Shown here: one piece after another, positions 30,111-40,654 of the stretch
Layout of the letters: every line of letters begins with the position of its first letter
Position numbering within the stretch: position 1 is the stretch's first letter
Assembly: GCF_050947875.1 (NCBI RefSeq)
Contig: NC_134568.1
Coordinates: 200,112,258 to 200,176,257 of the forward strand
DNA length: 64,000 bases
DNA from: Dermacentor variabilis
Lineage: Eukaryota; Arthropoda; Arachnida; Ixodida; Ixodidae
Direction of reading: 5' to 3'
Position numbers and translations under genes: made by a program
Notes under the pieces: generated by a model
Database searches by the model: none
Seen by the model: only the letters and a program-made list of their open reading frames with translations
What the model was told of the DNA's origin: nothing

Positions 30111-31025
30111 CTACTCTGGCCTCCTGAGCGCCCGTGGGCCTCCTAAAAAAGCAACAGCGCGACCACCAAGTCCCCAGCCCACTTCTCGTGCCAGCCTGTA
30201 ATTGAAGGTGATTCCGTCTCGTTTAAAACCATCACACCTCACTTCCCTGTTTACTTCGACAACCAGGAAGCATTTCTTTCGGTTCATTTTCCATATCGCC
30301 TCATTAGCAGCCACTACGGCTCTTTGTACGTGACTGTCACGTACAGGCACCTCCTGCACCGTACACACCACGATCTGCACCTGAGGGGATAGCTCGCGCA
30401 AGTCGTCCACCCCCTTCGCCAAGCGCTGGGCTAGTCCTGTTCCTTTCCTGTTTAGGAAGTCATTTAGCCCACCTGCTACTATGACAAGGTTGCTCAGGTG
30501 GGCATTTTCCGCGAGCTTTTCTTTTGCTCGCTCCATGACAGAACCCAGTGTCCGCCCTGGAAATGTCCCTAGCGCCACTCTTTTATCGCCTTTCACCCTC
30601 ACCACAATCGCTTCTGAGCACCTAGCCAGATTTGAGTCGCCGGCGATAATCACCCTTTCACTCTCTCCTACCTCTACCTGCTTCCCTTTGTCCTTTTCCG
30701 CGTGATTCGGAGTCGACAAGGGGCATTGTCCCCTGTGCTCCTGCTGTCTCCGCGTGGCAACCTCAAGGTAGGTGCCGCGCTTTCCAGCTAGCTCTTCATC
30801 ACGTTGCACGCCTTCCACGCACTCTGCTGACACTCCCTTTCCTGTCGCGTCGGGGGACTGCGTTCCATTGTCACGACAATTCTCGTTCACAATGGCGGCC
30901 CTGTTCAACTTTTCCTCGGCTGCTTCAAGTCTTTTTTCCACTTCCTTCCGTGCATCACGCTCCCTATTTAGCTCACCTTTGAGCTCTTCAACCTATTTGA
31001 CAAGCTCTTCCTGGAAAGCCTCCAT
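30111..31025 (-). pseudogene. LINE ORF1 with coiled coil and SGNH (GDSL-type) hydrolase domain
   Basis: From an ATG at 31025 the frame reads MEAFQEELVK, a stop, then VEELKGELNRERDARKEVEK and RLEAAEEKLNRA, a heptad-like coiled coil. The globular part has VIIAGDSNLARC (Block I Ser in GDS), LVIVAGGLNDF (GxND block) and FKRDGITFN, where the usual His of DGxH is Thr. Esterase-type domains of this kind are known in ORF1 of several LINE clades, including CR1-like ones. One nonsense codon and the lost His suggest the copy is inactive. It lies 120 bp upstream of ORF2. Confidence 0.75.
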
Positions 31026-31250
31026 TTTTTTAGCCTAGCATCAACATCACAGTGTGTGCCGATTGACTCGGTTCCCTCTCCATTCTCATCGGTCCCCTCA
31101 TCTGCCTTGAGGGACCCCCCGCGCACTGCCTGCCTTCCCGGCTTTCTTGTCGTGTATTGCGCGGCTTTTTCTGATGCAAATACTACGATAATGCAGAGCA
31201 CGTACCTTTTAGCAAAAATTGATACGCACAGCATCCCTATCCTCAAAATG

Positions 31251-31714
31251 TCACAAAGCAACTCTCACCACTATTTCAAGAGCAATCCAAGGTATGACAC
31301 GGAGACCCAAGGTATGACACGCTCTCGCACGCGCTCAACCACGCGGACGCGCTCTCATTTTCCTACCAAAACACGCACAGTAAAACCACTAATAGCTATT
31401 AGTCTTGCCACCTCCAAGCTACCACTTAAAGGCTACAAACACTCAAGTTCCCACACGGCTGCACGTGTTGAAGCACGTGGCGCGAAAGGACGCTCTAACC
31501 TTCCTGCAAAACGAAATGTACACGAAACACACCCGCGCACACGAAATACGAGAGAAAAAAATAACACCAAATTACTATTTAAAGGCTAAAAAATCAGCAA
31601 ATCAATAACAGAAGCAAGCTCAAAGCATGCACAAAAACTTATGATTTCGTCGCCGCCACGGAGCCCCGAAAAGCATGTCCATTCGCTACAAAATCTCAAC
31701 CACCCAAAAAGCAT
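31251..31714. other. no clear gene; possible LINE 5' UTR
   Basis: The stretch is rich in ACACG/CACGC words and carries a tandem CCAAGGTATGACACG (31289 and 31309). It may be the 5' UTR of the minus-strand LINE, but I cannot set the boundary. Confidence 0.35.
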
Positions 31715-31880
31715 TAGCATTGCATGGAAGCCATGTAGCAACACTGTATTGCCAACGTGTATATAGCAGGGCTCCGCTCTCGCGCTTCGCACTGCACACG
31801 CTGCGCCATCTAACGGCACCGCCGCGAAGTTTGTGCATGGAGCGGGTTCGATTGTGCTGAGCACCGGAGAAATTTGAAAG
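31715..31880 (+). repeat. interspersed repeat R, right copy
   Basis: Matches 26490-26581 and continues with GCACTGCACACGCTGCGCCA and GGCACCGCCGCGAAGTTTGT. No coding content. See the finding on the two copies flanking the LINE. Confidence 0.6.
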
Positions 31881-31901
31881 ATCATTGTTGTCATTGGAGA
31901 G

Positions 31902-31905
<4 letters not shown>

Positions 31906-31978
<73 letters not shown>
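31906..31978. repeat. (TA)n microsatellite
   Basis: An uninterrupted run of about 36 TA dinucleotides. Expected to be length-variable and cruciform-prone. Confidence 0.98.
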
Positions 31979-31980
<2 letters not shown>

Positions 31981-31981
<1 letters not shown>

Positions 31982-32784
31982 GACTCTCTTTAGGACGAAC
32001 TCCAAGGGGCGATGAACATTTGTTCGTCTTCGAATGATTGGCAACATGGCCAGGTGCACTCAAATATATTACTTCAAAACAGTAAATGAAGTAGACTACA
32101 AGGGGGGAAAATGACATAAAAAGCGTTTATTTAGCTAAACCTAATAGAAAACTGTTTTCAAGTGGTACTTTTGCTTGGTTTCATCGAATCCGCGACGGAT
32201 GTTTCTGTGCAAATCGAGGATCAGCCAGAAACGATGTCATCTCATCTAACGACCTTAAAAATCATTCTGTGCCTTCGTGCTGCTGGAAAAAGTTCACCGT
32301 CCTCGCGCTGCGTATGCTGTGTGGCGAGTGAAAGCATGCGACGATGAGCCGATGTGGCGGCTCAGTCTCCCGTGCGCAAAGGAGGAAAGGGAAGTGAAGA
32401 AAGCGCGCCGTCTCCTGTCGCGCGCATGGCACCGGGAAGGGGAGGGAGGGGGTGTTGTAATTCGGCCGCGCGCTATCGCGCGCGCTTTATTTTGAACGCG
32501 ATCTGCTTTGGGTGGGCCGATGGCTCGTAGCCTTGCGTGCTTTGCGTTCTCGCCTCTCAGTTTGCGTTGAAGCGATAGACAGTGCGAAGGTCACTTCGCT
32601 CTCTACTACTGCCGCGATTCCTCACGCCAGTGTTTTGACAGCGAGCGTCCACGGTCATCGAGTGTGATGTGTTCATGTTGGCCTGTGGGAGTTGACACCA
32701 TGCTTCTTAATTTAAATAGTTATCGAATGTTTACAAGGGGGCGTTTTACTCCGGCTGCTGCTGCGTATGGCGCGGCTGCGCCAA
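31981..32784. other. no gene recognised
   Basis: Mixed sequence with a CG-rich part at 32440-32500 (repeated GCGCG). No supported feature. Confidence 0.4.
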
Positions 32785-32796
32785 CCCTGTCTTGAA

Positions 32797-32978
32797 GTTG
32801 ACTAAAGTTGGACGTTGGGCTTGTTGGTAAATCATGATGGAGGCAAAAGGCGTAGCGCATCAGAAACAGGGCAAAAGAAGAACACAGGCGACACACACGT
32901 TTGGCGCTAACTTAGCGCCAAAAGTGTGTGTCGTCTATGTTCTTCTTTTCCTTGTTTCTGATGCGCTACGCCTTTTGC
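32797..32978 (+). mobile_element. fold-back insertion B with 12-bp target duplication
   Basis: The 182-bp insert is flanked by an exact 12-bp duplication, CCCTGTCTTGAA (32785-32796 and 32979-32990). A 46-bp head contains TTGGGCTTGTTGGTAAATCAT. The palindrome follows, with arms 32843-32910 and 32912-32978; the right arm touches the duplication. The stem includes GTAGCGCATCAGAAACAGGG and, at its tip, TTTGGCGCTAA. Head, layout and duplication length match inserts A, C and D. Confidence 0.85.
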
Positions 32979-32990
32979 CCTGTCTTGAAT

Positions 32991-35384
32991 ACGATCTGAG
33001 ATGCGGACAGTCTAGGCGCACCGAGGGCCGATAGCTTCGTATGCGCTATAGCACCCATACGCTTGCGCCTCACCCGCGTTCACGAAGTGAAACAACGCTG
33101 TCTCTTTTTTTTCCTCCTCTTGTTTTCGCCTCTGTCCACAGGCCATGTGCACCGCTGGCTTCCAGTAGGGTGCCTTGATGCGCGCGCTCCCGGGCGTGGC
33201 GCATCGAGGCACCCTATCCTCCGGGATCGGTAGCGGTGGCGGTCACTCCTAATGTTCATTTTAACCGAAGAGCACGTCTGAGGCGGTTCGTCTTAAGCGG
33301 ATTTTTTTGCGTTGAGTCTATGGAAAACCAAACAAATATTCCCATTTGTTCGTTACATGTGAGAATTCCGCTTAACCGAGTTCGTCTTAACGAGAGTTCA
33401 CTGTATTAACAGTTGCACTAGAAGAAACTTGGTGTGACATCGAAGAATTGTTCCCTGAAGTCAAGGCCTTATATGAGTATTTGCAAGGCCTCATAATAGG
33501 AGACAGTTCAATGTCAAAGCCCGAGTCCCCTCGCACCACCAAGGAACTGGCGTCTCTCGTTTCTCCCCCTTTCTTCTTTTTTTTTTTTCTTGCTGCGAGT
33601 TCGAGTATAAGCACTGCTGTGCATGACTGCTATAGACTCTTATTTCCAGTGAGTCGCGCTTGGCCTTATTTCGTTTACTGAGTTAATTATATATTTGTGA
33701 CCTCTGCATGCAAGCGGCGATGTTTCCATCCCTAATAAATGTTGTAAAGAGTTTTTTTTTTTCACGAGTAGTTAGCATTGCCTACTGGAAAGCAATACTG
33801 AGACATATCATTCACGCGCATTTCAGACGCCTTTTATAAAAGACTCTGCCGAAGGAGTCACTGAAGTCTGCAGGTTTTTTTAAAGGTAAAGAAAGCACGC
33901 AAAGCAATTTGAATCGAGGTAAACATACAGCAACATATTCATTCTCTAGGTATAGGCTATCATACCATTAGCAATAATTATTATTTGGCTACCTCCTTCG
34001 ATTTTAAAAAAATGTAATAAACATTGTGCTGTGTATGTATTTGAATACATTGTGTCTGTGCATGATGTTCACAGTGGAAATGAAAAAAAAACATGTTGAA
34101 GTGAAATAACGCGGATGAGGTAGCCGCCGCTGGTGCTTCTAATGCGCTCGTCCTCCTTTTGTCAGGATTTGAAGAAATAAAGCGAAAATATGAATTCAAA
34201 GCCGTGCACGCCCGTGCCAACGTTGATGCAGTAAGCTTTTAGCCACAATAAAATTTTAAGTGAAAAGGTAGATGAAGCAACTCGAAAGAAAACTCCAATG
34301 ATGGGCGCTATCTGCAGTATACAGCGGGACGCATGGCCTTGGGTCTATGGCTTCGTGACCTATGGTTTGTTGAAGGGCTGCTTCAATGTGATTCGCCAGA
34401 TACTGCTGGTTTTGAAGCTGAAAAGGCTGGTCAGCTGCACCTCATTGGAAGGAAGGATGAGGACGGTGAGGTGAGGAAAGGACGGGGAGGAGGATGGTAC
34501 TCCCCTACGATGAGTTTTTGTACTGTGGTGTCCGCCGCAGGGTGAATGCACAGTGCCGTATCCTTGGTGACGTGATTAGCAGGAGGTGAAGACGTGCTGG
34601 CATGGGAAAAGTGTCTACGCTGTACGAATATTCATGCCTTGTCACGTGAGTTGGTGGAGTACGGGTACGGAAAAATGGGCGTCCATCTTTATAACAGCCC
34701 TCAAGGGTGGATACACAGGTCTGTTGCATGGTGTGGGTATGCCCCGGGATGCCGGATGCCCGGAGTAATGTGTCGCGAGCGAGCAGATCCGCCCTTTGGT
34801 TGTTCATCATCCCTTCTTGGTCTGGTATTGAAACAACGTCTGTGGGATAGTGTTACGTTTGAGTGTATTTGCGATGAGGTGTAGGCTTGGAGATCGTCGT
34901 GAAGTCTGCTGGTCGAGCATGCATCCATTGCATCGGTACATATTACAGGAGTCCACAACAGGAAGTTCTGTAGGAAAATGAAGACGACGTTGTGCACATC
35001 GCAAAGAAGTTCTTGAGAAGATGGCGTTGCCGCTGTGAGATCCCTCTGCTGTCGCAGTAAATGAGGTCAGAGTCGCAGGAATCGCTGAAGTCGGATAATT
35101 TTTGTTTCTCTTCTTTAACCTCGCACATTCGCGCGTATCCACATCACGTGGCTGGACGCTTTGCCGAGAAGAGAGAATCAACTTTTATTGAGCCCTTAGT
35201 AAAGATTCGTGCGCGCTGGCACCAGACAGGGTGGAACCTTCTTCTCAGGTCCCATAAGCGCTTTGCCGAGTTACTGTGCTTGTCTGTTACCTACAGGTTT
35301 CCCGGGGGAAAATGAAGAAAAAAATCTCAGTGCCCTTCCACTCTGTGAAGAAGGATAACCAGCGAAGCTGTGTATGGGAGCCCC
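32991..35384. other. about 2.4 kb without a recognisable gene
   Basis: No family resemblance in any frame. At 33255-33405 the segments GGCGGTTCGTCTTAAGCGGA and TTCCGCTTAACCGAGTTCGT, ending GAGAGTTCACTGTA, look like the two ends of a small decayed Tigger/pogo-like element; this is weak. T-runs occur at 33579-33590 and 33752-33763. Confidence 0.4.
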
Positions 35385-35388
35385 TTAA

Positions 35389-36863
35389 AGGGAAGCTGAA
35401 ACGGTTTTCAATTTCCATGAATTGCTGGGATTGGGAAGAACAGACCTAATAATTTACGTTTCCGAATTTTTTTCTTCGTTTTGTTAATATAAGGGGCGGA
35501 AATCGCTTTCTAAATCACCCCCGCGGACACGCCCCCATCGCTTCCCGGAGCGCCGGGTGAGGTGGTTGCTAGAGGAGAGAACCGGCGAGAGTGACGTCAT
35601 TCGCGGCGACCGAGCTGCCGGACCGGCGTGCTGGCATGTACTGGCATTGCTCTTTCCGTCCTGCGCTTTACTGAACGACGCTACGAGAGATCTGCCACCG
35701 CCGCCGCTCACGTTTGTTTTCTTTTGCGATGTTCGTAAAATGTTCTTTCGTGAAGCTGCCCGTCGCGGCAGGTTCACGTGTATGCTCGCGCGAGCAAACG
35801 CCGCTGGCACGCTGCGAAGCATAGACGGAAACGCGCGCAGTAATAAATTTTGGTGACCGGACTTCGTGCGTAGCTTCCACAGCGTTGCACCTGAGGTATG
35901 AAATGGAGTATAGGCTTGCCTAGTGACATTCGACGTACGGTTGCAGTTATCGTGTTTACCACACGGCGCTGCTAAAACTGCCTAATATCTTTATGTCAAC
36001 ACTAGCATGGAGCACGCATACCGATTCTTGATCGAGCCACAATCGCAAAGTCGTCGAACCATAGTATGAATATTGCACATATACCTCTGGCCATCTCTGG
36101 ATGTGTATGATAAGCAGCTTCCGTGACTGTACCTCGCAGCACTGCATGTGCGCGATTTGAAACGCGGCACTTATGTTCGCGATCGTGTATCAACACTCAA
36201 AAAACCACGGGGCTTTAGACAAGCAGCGGCAAGGTGCTTGACATCGCGGAATTGCACCCGTGTTTACAATCTAATGAGAAGTTAGTTCTTCGGCATTCTT
36301 CCAGCAGCAAATTCCCAGTGACACTTTAGCGCATTTTTTCTCCCGTCATTGGAACGTGCAGCTACATGAAAAAAAAAACAAAAACATACGTACCAGCTAA
36401 GATTTTCAACGCGCGAGAAGCTGCACAAATAGCTCTCGCTGTTGGCACACTCAACATCGTCGTTGCCGCCGTTATCGCCATTGCCGCCATCGTTTTCCGT
36501 ATCGGCTGTCGGTTCGAACATGTACGGCGAAAATACAAGCTGTCCGAGACAGCGAGAACGTTCCATAATGCTTACAACTCAGCTATGAAGCCAGAACAGA
36601 ACAGCGTGCTACGCTCTGAAACGGCGGCGTGCGGTGGCGCCGACCGGCGACTGCCGCGATTGACGTCACAGCGGCCCCGACCAATCACGGGCAACAGCGG
36701 CGTTCGCGCGATGCCCTGAGGCGCTGGTGCGCGTTTTCTTGAAAACACAGCCGCTTGCGTTTCCGCCCTTTTTGAACCAGGTATTCGTGTTCAGGGGTCT
36801 CAAAACTGTAGAATGCCGCAGAGAACTCATTTTTTTTTTTTCGAAAAGTGTTTCAGCTTCCCT
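35389..36863. mobile_element. TTAA-flanked DNA transposon, 1475 bp, non-coding
   Basis: Termini are AGGGAAGCTGAAAC at the left and GTTTCAGCTTCCCT at the right, a perfect 14-bp inverted repeat, with TTAA at 35385-35388 and 36864-36867. TTAA duplications with purine-G-rich starts are typical of Kolobok elements (piggyBac is the other TTAA family). No transposase is recognisable in any frame. The interior is partly GC rich and includes TGACGTCA-type words at 35592 and 36662. The right end abuts the satellite array. Confidence 0.75.
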
Positions 36864-36868
36864 TTAAT

Positions 36869-37890
36869 GGTGAACTGCACCTCCGCCGCGGGTCGGGCCG
36901 GTATTGCACGATCTTCGGGATCGGCCCACGTACGGGGAGCGCTTAACGCCTGCTTCACCTCTGCCGCGGGTCGGCCCGATATTGGACTACCTTCGGGATG
37001 GACCCACGTATGGGGAGTGCTTAACGCCTGCTTTACCTCTGCCGCGGGTCGGCCCGGCATTGCACTACCTTCGGGATGAACCCACGTATGGGGAGTGCTT
37101 AAAGCTTGCTTCATCTCTGCCGCGGGTCGGCCCCGCATTGCGCTACCTTCGGGATGGATCCACGTATGGGGAGTGCTTAATGCCTGCTTCACCTCTGCCG
37201 CGGGTCGGCCCGGCATTGCACTACCTTCGGGATGAACCCACGTATGGGGAGTGCTTAAAGCTTGCTTCATCTCTGCCGCGGGTCGGCCCCGCATTGCGCT
37301 ACCTTCGGGATGGATCCACGTATGGGGAGTGCTTAATGCCTGCTTCACCTCTGCCGCGGGTCGGGCCGGCATTGCACTACCTTCGGGATGAACCCACGTA
37401 TGGGGAGTGCTTAAAGCTTGCTTCATCTCTGCCGCGGGTCGGCCCCGCATTGCACTTCCTTCGGGATGGATCCACGTATGGGGAGTGCTTAACGCCTGCT
37501 TCACCTCTGCCGCGGGACGGCCCGGCATTGCACTACTTTCGGGATGAACCCACGTATGGGGAGTGCTTAAAGCTTGCTTCATCTCTGCCGCGGGTCGGCC
37601 CCGCTTTGCACTACCTTCAGGATGGACCCACGTATGGTGAGTACTTAACGCCTGCTTCACCTCCACCGCGGGTTGGCCCTGCATTTCACTACCTTTGGAA
37701 TCGGCCCACGTATGGAAGCGCTTAACGCCTGCTTCACCTTTGCCGTGGGTAGGCCCGGCATTGCACTAACTTTGGGATCGGCCCACGTAAAGGGGGGGGG
37801 GGGGTTCGTAACGCTTGCTTCACCTCCGCCGCAAGTCGGCCGGTATTGCACTATCTCCGGGATCGGCACACGTATGGGGAGTTTTTTGCT
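36869..37890. repeat. 78-bp satellite array with 156-bp higher-order unit
   Basis: About 13 tandem units of 78 bp, each containing TCTGCCGCGGGTCGGCCC, CTACCTTCGGGATG and CACGTATGGGGAGTGCTTAA. Units alternate between a GGATGAACCC/CTTAAAGCTTGCTTCAT type and a GGATGGATCC/CTTAATGCCTGCTTCAC type. The GATGAACCC landmark recurs at 37078, 37234, 37390 and 37546, exactly 156 bp apart. Outer units are more diverged, as in many satellites. Because 78 is divisible by three, long open frames exist on both strands (285 and 273 codons). I regard these as by-products, not genes. Confidence 0.9.
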
Positions 37891-37949
37891 TACCACAACG
37901 ACACGAAAATTTCCTTGGACGGTAGAGGTATACATCTTCGCCGTACAAA

Positions 37950-38924
37950 AAAAAAAGAAAAAAGAAAGAAAAAGATGCGGGGCGCGGCGGCCACGGACTG
38001 CTTCGAGCTCCTGCGTAGGAGGTCAACGAAGCGCACTTCAGAGTGTATTTGACGAAACGCATCATACCGCAAATTTCTGTTCGACTCGTCTGGCGTCTTG
38101 GACCATGCAGCGTCCGTCAGCGCTTCAAACCACAGGCGGGCTGTCGCGCGCTTGGCGGGGTCGTTGCTTGGCGCGTGTCTCGTGGTGCGGATCCTGCGCT
38201 GAATCAAGTCCCCGGGTCAGAGGGAAACGCGATCCGGCGGCGGCCGCCACTTGCTGTCGCCCATTGATGCCGGCCGAGGCGGAGCTTGCGGCGTCCGGAA
38301 AGGGTTCGTCGGTTCTCGCTTCTTCCCGGCGGAGGCGCAATGCTGCCGGCCGGATATGCGTCGCGAGAGCGCGGTTTTCCTCGCGAGAAAACCAAGAGCC
38401 ACGCTCGTCCAAAATTAGAAGCTCAAGAGCGAACGCGCAAAACAAAAGCGTCCAAAAAGTGTTGGCTCGGAGGGGGGACGCTCTCGCGTGAGCAACAGGG
38501 AATCAAAAAGTGGGTGCGCGCGCCTCCTCTCTCGTGCCCCGAGCGACGCTTTCCGATGCAAGCGCCCTCGAACACGGGGTTCCCGAAATACACTCGGCCT
38601 GAGACTTGCGCGGCTCGAGCAGCAGTGGAGCCTTTGATCCGAATCTCGGCGCGCTACCGACTCGCCGCTACACCGGGTGCCTCTGGAGCCATCCGTCGTG
38701 CCGGGTGGTGTGCGACAGACGACTTGAGCGTCCACTGTGCGGGACACGGCCCTGCGACTGGTCGCCGACAGCGCCAAGCCGCGCCTTTCGCGCGACCTGA
38801 CAGGGCCTGATGAGCGGCGGCGCCGCCCGCGCCTCCTCCTGCTGCTGCTGCCGGCGCTGCTGCACGATCGTCCCCCGACGCGCGACCAGCGCTCAATGAA
38901 ATGTCCAGAAGGACCGGCTCCTAC
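37950..38924 (+). promoter_or_regulatory. CpG-rich stretch, candidate host promoter / 5' exon
   Basis: This kilobase is dense in CG dinucleotides (for example GGCGGCGGCCGCCAC near 38236), unlike the surrounding AT-rich repeats, and shows no transposon hallmark. It ends at a consensus splice donor, TAC|GTGAGT (38925). Possible GC boxes are present but no TATA box stands out. It could also be a GC-rich repeat of an unknown family. No homology search was possible. Confidence 0.35.
38901..38924 (+). CDS. candidate first coding exon fragment
   Basis: An ATG at 38901 in the context GAAATGTCC opens MSRRTGSY. It runs in phase 0 to the donor site at 38925. Upstream, the same frame is open back to about 38814 without another ATG, so this would be the start. 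The following exon is not identified. The call rests on donor quality and CpG context only. Confidence 0.2.
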
Positions 38925-38930
38925 GTGAGT

Positions 38931-40211
38931 ACGACAGGGTTCCCGCCGCGAGTTGGCCACAGCGGCCCGCTTTGCACCAGAGGGTCAGGAACGAGGAAAG
39001 AACCACCTGGGTGCCTCTGCATTCCTGGGTTCTCTCCTTATTCTCCTGTAGTGGTTTTGATGCTAAAGGGACGTACCTGACTCGATTGCCTTCTGCATGC
39101 ATCCCAATCGGCTTCTCGCGTGATGACTCGCCAGGCTGCCCGAGTTGCGGACGGGCTACTTGGCCAGGGCAACACGCCAGGTAGAAAAAGCACGGGATGT
39201 AAGAAATAAACTATAGATAAGCCATGAATGCGAGCTTTGATTGTACCGCGGAAGTAACCATACACGGTTCCCCTCCCCCTGCCTCCCCTCTCCTGTTTTC
39301 TTCTGCGTGGTGTTCGCTTACAAACAAACCTACGCATGTTCCTTTTAGTGGTCCACCAACCATCACAGCTCGTTCACGTGCAACCAGGACATGCGAAATG
39401 GCGCATATATAGCGCACAAGAGGCCGTTGACACAGCTTGTGATCCTGTCGAAACTTGCACCGAAGACAAACTCTGTTGAGTTGCCTGTCGATACCTCAAT
39501 ATTGCTCAATTTATGTGCACGTGCGTGTGCGTGTGTGATAAGTGGATAACCTACCCTGATTCAAAACGTATGTGGACAGGTACGCGACACCTGTCAACAA
39601 TAGCTAGGCGCTTGACATTATTGTACAAAACGACTGTGATTAGAGTGGCTGCATCGGATGCAACTAGCCCGACCTCGCGACAACTCTGATAGAGAACACG
39701 AATCGCGTCAATACGCAATACGCACTCTTCGTTGTTAAATTAAGCGCGTCGAGGGTGGCACAAAGCGCTAGCACTGTTGCCGCAGCAGTGACTGATCACT
39801 TGGCAAAGGGCTTGTTCCTGCGAGTTTATTTCGGTCCAGTCGGTGGACGCAATTCGTAGCACCGAGGCGGCAAGGCACCGCGGTTGCCCTTTTGTTTCTT
39901 GCACTGTGTGCGGCCAAATGAGCTGCCTTGATGCTGCGACGCTTCACGACTGTGTTTGCTATGCGCCGCCGCGTTGGCCGGAGACGACCCCGCTTTGACG
40001 GCGGGACGCTACTTCCGCACAAAGGCTCATCTCGATGCTTTGCACATGAACCACTTGAACGCCCGAATTACGTGCGAGCTGCTATTTTCGTATTCCTTTC
40101 GTGCGGGCGCGCGGTTGAGTTATTCAAGCTGAGGCAACAATACTGCGCGTCAGCAAGTTGTTCCTTTTAGAGGGGCGGGGACATCGCACGATGGGCTTGC
40201 GGTGAAACTAG
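38931..40211. other. no gene recognised
   Basis: If the exon at 38901 is real, this would be intron. No conserved coding segment, tRNA or clear transposon end is visible. Confidence 0.4.
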
Positions 40212-40223
40212 CTTTGAAAGATA

Positions 40224-40494
40224 TCCTTGATTTGTAGCGCAAAGTGACACACACAAAGAATAGGAAAAGACAAGGCGAGCGGTAACTTTCAACTAAATCT
40301 TTATCTGATAGTCTTTAGGCGTTGTCATGTTCGTACTCTGAGGTATTTGCAATCACTTATATATGGGTTAATAGTTTCAATAAAGATTTAGTTGAGAGTT
40401 AGTGCCCATACTGTCATCTTCTGGTCCATGTGTGTGTGCGTGTGTGTGCGTGCGTGCGTGTGTGTGTGTGCACGCGTGTGTGCGCGTGCGTACG

Positions 40495-40593
<99 letters not shown>

Positions 40594-40654
40594 CTTCGCG
40601 CTACAAACCAAGAATATGTTAGCGCACCAACTCGCCCAACTTTCTATCCATTAA
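40224..40654 (-). mobile_element. fold-back insertion D with 12-bp duplication and expanded AC stem
   Basis: The insert is flanked by an exact 12-bp duplication, CTTTGAAAGATA (40212-40223 and 40655-40666). In minus orientation a head with AGTTGGGCGAGTTGGTGCGC (complement of 40622-40643) leads into an arm TTGGTTTGTAGCGCGAAGTC. A long AC run follows, then an inner CTCAACTAAATCTTTAT. After a loop of about 80 bp comes the opposite arm: ATAAAGATTTAGTTGAAAGT ... CACTTTGCGCTACAAATCAA. The arms are more diverged than in A-C and one contains the (GT)n microsatellite. Confidence 0.75.
40427..40592. repeat. (GT)n/(CGTG)n microsatellite inside fold-back insert D
   Basis: About 165 bp of TG repeats, with a central block of CGTG repeats. 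In the opposite arm the equivalent place holds only GACACACACA (40247-40256), so the run probably grew from that short seed. All open frames across it are meaningless Val/Cys repeats. Confidence 0.95.

Larger units (their letters stand above)
26582..31250 (-). mobile_element. LINE with SGNH-hydrolase ORF1 and (ATCC)n tail
   Basis: Minus-strand order is ORF1 (31025-30111), ORF2 with endonuclease and RT (29991-26902), 3' UTR and a tail of CATCCATC repeats (26607-26582). A 3' fragment of the same family lies at 52393-53576. The RT has QNGFRIGRRLDDNL-like, FLDITGAYENVDR, CPLSPLLF and FYADDIVLL blocks. The CPLSPLLF block is more L1/Tx1-like than CR1-like, but the clade is not settled. The 5' limit is approximate, since no clear start or target duplication was found. 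Confidence 0.8.

Noticed and set aside
26582..31250. Functional LINE
   Set aside because: The endonuclease lacks key residues (GGMNA, SDR), ORF1 has a stop, and ORF2 has several frameshifts.
31586..32117. ORFs with long Tyr-Ile runs
   Set aside because: Translation of the (TA)n microsatellite.
36827..37725. Long repeat-protein ORFs on both strands
   Set aside because: The 78-bp period keeps any stop-free frame open in all units. Both strands are open and the units differ at silent and non-silent sites alike by eye. A satellite explains it without a gene.
40392..40654. Cys/Val-rich and Thr/His-rich ORFs
   Set aside because: They are translations of the GT microsatellite in several frames.
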